Of a DNA stretch of 64,000 bases, positions 62,558-64,000 are shown one piece after another; positions within the stretch are counted from its first letter, which is position 1, and each line of letters starts with the position of its first letter. The notes beneath the pieces were generated by a model, which saw nothing but the letters and a program-made list of their open reading frames with translations, was not told where the DNA came from and ran no database searches. A program made the translations under genes and the position numbers. The DNA is taken from NCBI RefSeq assembly GCF_000935215.1, contig NZ_JXXD01000143.1, forward strand, positions 36,837-100,836, in the 5' to 3' direction. This stretch comes from Stutzerimonas stutzeri (GTDB lineage Bacteria; Pseudomonadota; Gammaproteobacteria; Pseudomonadales; Pseudomonadaceae).

Positions 62558-63978
62558 ACAAGTCTCTGTTGAGTCTGGCGCTCGTGGCGGCGCTGAGTGG
62601 CTGCTCGCTGATCCCCGAGTATCAGCGTCCGGATGCGCCGGTCCCGGCCGACTGGCCGCAGGGCGAAGTCTATTCGAAGCCATCCCCCGAGGCTCGGGCG
62701 CAGGCGCTCGGCTGGCGCGAGTTCTTCCGTGATCCGGCGCTGCAGCAGCTGATCGAGGTCGCGCTGGAGAACAACCGCGACCTGCGCGTCGCCGCGCTGA
62801 ACGTCGATGCCTACCGTGCGCTGTACCGCGTGCAGCGCGCCGATGTGCTGCCGGCGGTGAGCGCCGATGGCGCTGGCACCCGCAGCCGTACACCGGGCGA
62901 TCTGAACATGAGCGGCGAGCCGGCCATCAGCAGTCAGTACAGCGCCACCTTCGGCGTGTCCTGGGAACTGGATCTGTTCGGCCGCCTGCGCAGCCTGCGC
63001 GACCAGGCCCTGGAAGAGTTCTTCGCCAGCGAGGCCGCGCAGCGCAGCACGCAGATCAGCCTGATCGCCAGTGTCGCCAATGCCTGGCTGACGCTGCAGG
63101 CCGATCAGGCGCTGCTGCAGGTCACCCGTGACACGCTCAAGACCTACGAGGAAAGCCTGGGCCTGACCCAGCGCAGCTTCGATGTCGGCGTCGCCTCGGC
63201 GCTGGAACTGCGTCAGGCACGCAGTGCGGTGGACAGCGCGCGGGTGAGCATCGAGCAGTACACCCGCCTGGTGGCGCAGGACCGCAATGCCCTGACCCTG
63301 CTCCTGGGCCAGAGCCTACCGGCCGGTCTGCCGAGCGGCGAAGGTCTCGAGCGCACCCAGCTGGCGACGTTGCCGGTCGGGTTGCCCTCGGACCTGCTGC
63401 AGCAACGCCCGGATATTCTCCAGGCGGAGTACCAGCTGCGTGCGGTCAATGCCAGCATCGGCGCCGCGCGTGCGGCCTTTTTCCCGCGCATCAGCCTGAC
63501 CGGCGCGGCAGGGACCGCCAGCCGTGAGCTGTCCGGCTTGTTCGACGGCGGTTCCGGTTACTGGAGTTTCTCGCCGAGCATCAGCGTGCCGATCTTCAAT
63601 GCCGGCCAGTTGCGCGCGAATCTGGACTACGCAGAGATCAGCAGGAACATCCAGGTCGCGCAATACGAGAAGGCGATCCAGACCGCATTCCGCGAAGTGG
63701 TCGATGGTCTCGCGGCGCAGGCCACCTACACCCGCCAGGTGCAGGCGCAGCGGGATCTGCTGGCGACCAGCGAGGACTACTACAACCTTGCCGAGCGCCG
63801 TTATCGCACCGGCGTGGACAGCTATCTGACCGTGCTCGATGCGCAGCGCCAGTTGTTCAGCGTGCAGCAGCAGCTGATCAGCGATCGCCTCGCGCAGATG
63901 ACCAGCGAGGTCAATCTGTTCAAGGCCCTGGGTGGCGGTTGGCGGGGAATGCCACAGGCGGCGCCTGCCGAGGGCTGA
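62554..63978 (+). CDS. oprM: Outer-membrane efflux channel lipoprotein (OprM/TtgC/TbtM type)
   Basis: A 474-residue TolC-like lipoprotein. The signal ends LVAALSGC with lipid cysteine at residue 17, then two structural repeats with [19 protein letters not shown] near residue 138 and [20 protein letters not shown] near residue 345, and [20 protein letters not shown] between them. It is the trimeric exit duct of the pump. The start is GTG at 62554, overlapping the mexB stop by 4 bases. The gene is complete, ending 22 bp before the window edge. Confidence 0.95.
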   Translation: MNKSLLSLALVAALSGCSLIPEYQRPDAPVPADWPQGEVYSKPSPEARAQALGWREFFRDPALQQLIEVALENNRDLRVAALNVDAYRALYRVQRADVLPAVSADGAGTRSRTPGDLNMSGEPAISSQYSATFGVSWELDLFGRLRSLRDQALEEFFASEAAQRSTQISLIASVANAWLTLQADQALLQVTRDTLKTYEESLGLTQRSFDVGVASALELRQARSAVDSARVSIEQYTRLVAQDRNALTLLLGQSLPAGLPSGEGLERTQLATLPVGLPSDLLQQRPDILQAEYQLRAVNASIGAARAAFFPRISLTGAAGTASRELSGLFDGGSGYWSFSPSISVPIFNAGQLRANLDYAEISRNIQVAQYEKAIQTAFREVVDGLAAQATYTRQVQAQRDLLATSEDYYNLAERRYRTGVDSYLTVLDAQRQLFSVQQQLISDRLAQMTSEVNLFKALGGGWRGMPQAAPAEG

Positions 63979-64000
63979 GTGACATCGACGGCTGCCCCCG

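Noticed and set aside
59414..62893. Very long open frame antisense to the RND transporter and channel genes
   Set aside because: High-GC codon bias leaves the opposite strand open; the antisense translation is His/Arg/Gln rich with no domain, while the sense strand is a complete MexB-type pump.

Overview
The window is a high-GC gammaproteobacterial chromosome segment. Protein sequences and gene order point to the Pseudomonas stutzeri group (Stutzerimonas). The clearest evidence is the run proC-yggS-pilT-pilU, pyrBC'-pyrR-ruvX-yqgE-tonB3-gshB, pilGHIJK-chpABC, rsmE-bioA and a MexAB-OprM-type pump, which follows the order I remember from P. aeruginosa PA0393-PA0427. I see no prophage, complete insertion sequence, CRISPR array, rRNA or intact tRNA gene. 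The genus assignment rests on recognition, not on a database search.

Layout. 1-9190 is mixed housekeeping: an acyltransferase tail, AcpH, a class II aldolase, a flavodoxin, a PilZ protein, FolM/FolX, two small DUF proteins, CysZ, a 3' fragment of a tRNA-Leu, a TetR/Old Yellow Enzyme operon, glutathione peroxidase and SlyD. 9429-12877 is ackA-pta (acetate/acetyl-CoA). 13011-20697 holds a membrane acyltransferase, a REC-PAS-GGDEF-EAL protein, a large CHASE hybrid histidine kinase and an OmpA-type lipoprotein. 20836-28403 is metabolic and transport genes, including a yybP-ykoY manganese riboswitch in front of a GDT1/UPF0016 exporter, and ends with an M48 lipoprotein protease. A roughly 284-bp element with terminal inverted repeats lies at 28435-28718 and abuts proC.

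28716-41066 carries proC-yggS, the twitching ATPases pilT and pilU, a two-gene putative DNA-repair operon behind a convincing LexA box, a double TM2 membrane protein, the pyrimidine cluster with an inactive dihydroorotase-like subunit, ruvX, yqgE, tonB and gshB. 41303-54451 is the Pil-Chp chemosensory operon that controls type IV pili, dominated by the 2392-residue ChpA. It ends at chpC, and chpD and chpE are absent. 54476-63978 holds rsmE, bioA, cytochrome b561, YceI and a tripartite RND efflux operon whose promoter resembles a TtgR operator and which has no adjacent repressor gene.

Functionally, pilT/pilU (retraction), tonB3 and pilGHIJK-chpABC (surface sensing, cAMP and motor control) form one motility module split by pyrimidine genes. 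The PilZ protein and the GGDEF-EAL/hybrid-kinase pair suggest c-di-GMP control nearby. The main loci for a second look are the SOS-boxed radical SAM pair, the inverted-repeat element at the proC breakpoint, the Mn riboswitch, the orphan tRNA-Leu fragment, the terminator inside the gpx leader and the in-frame GCCGAA repeat in chpA.
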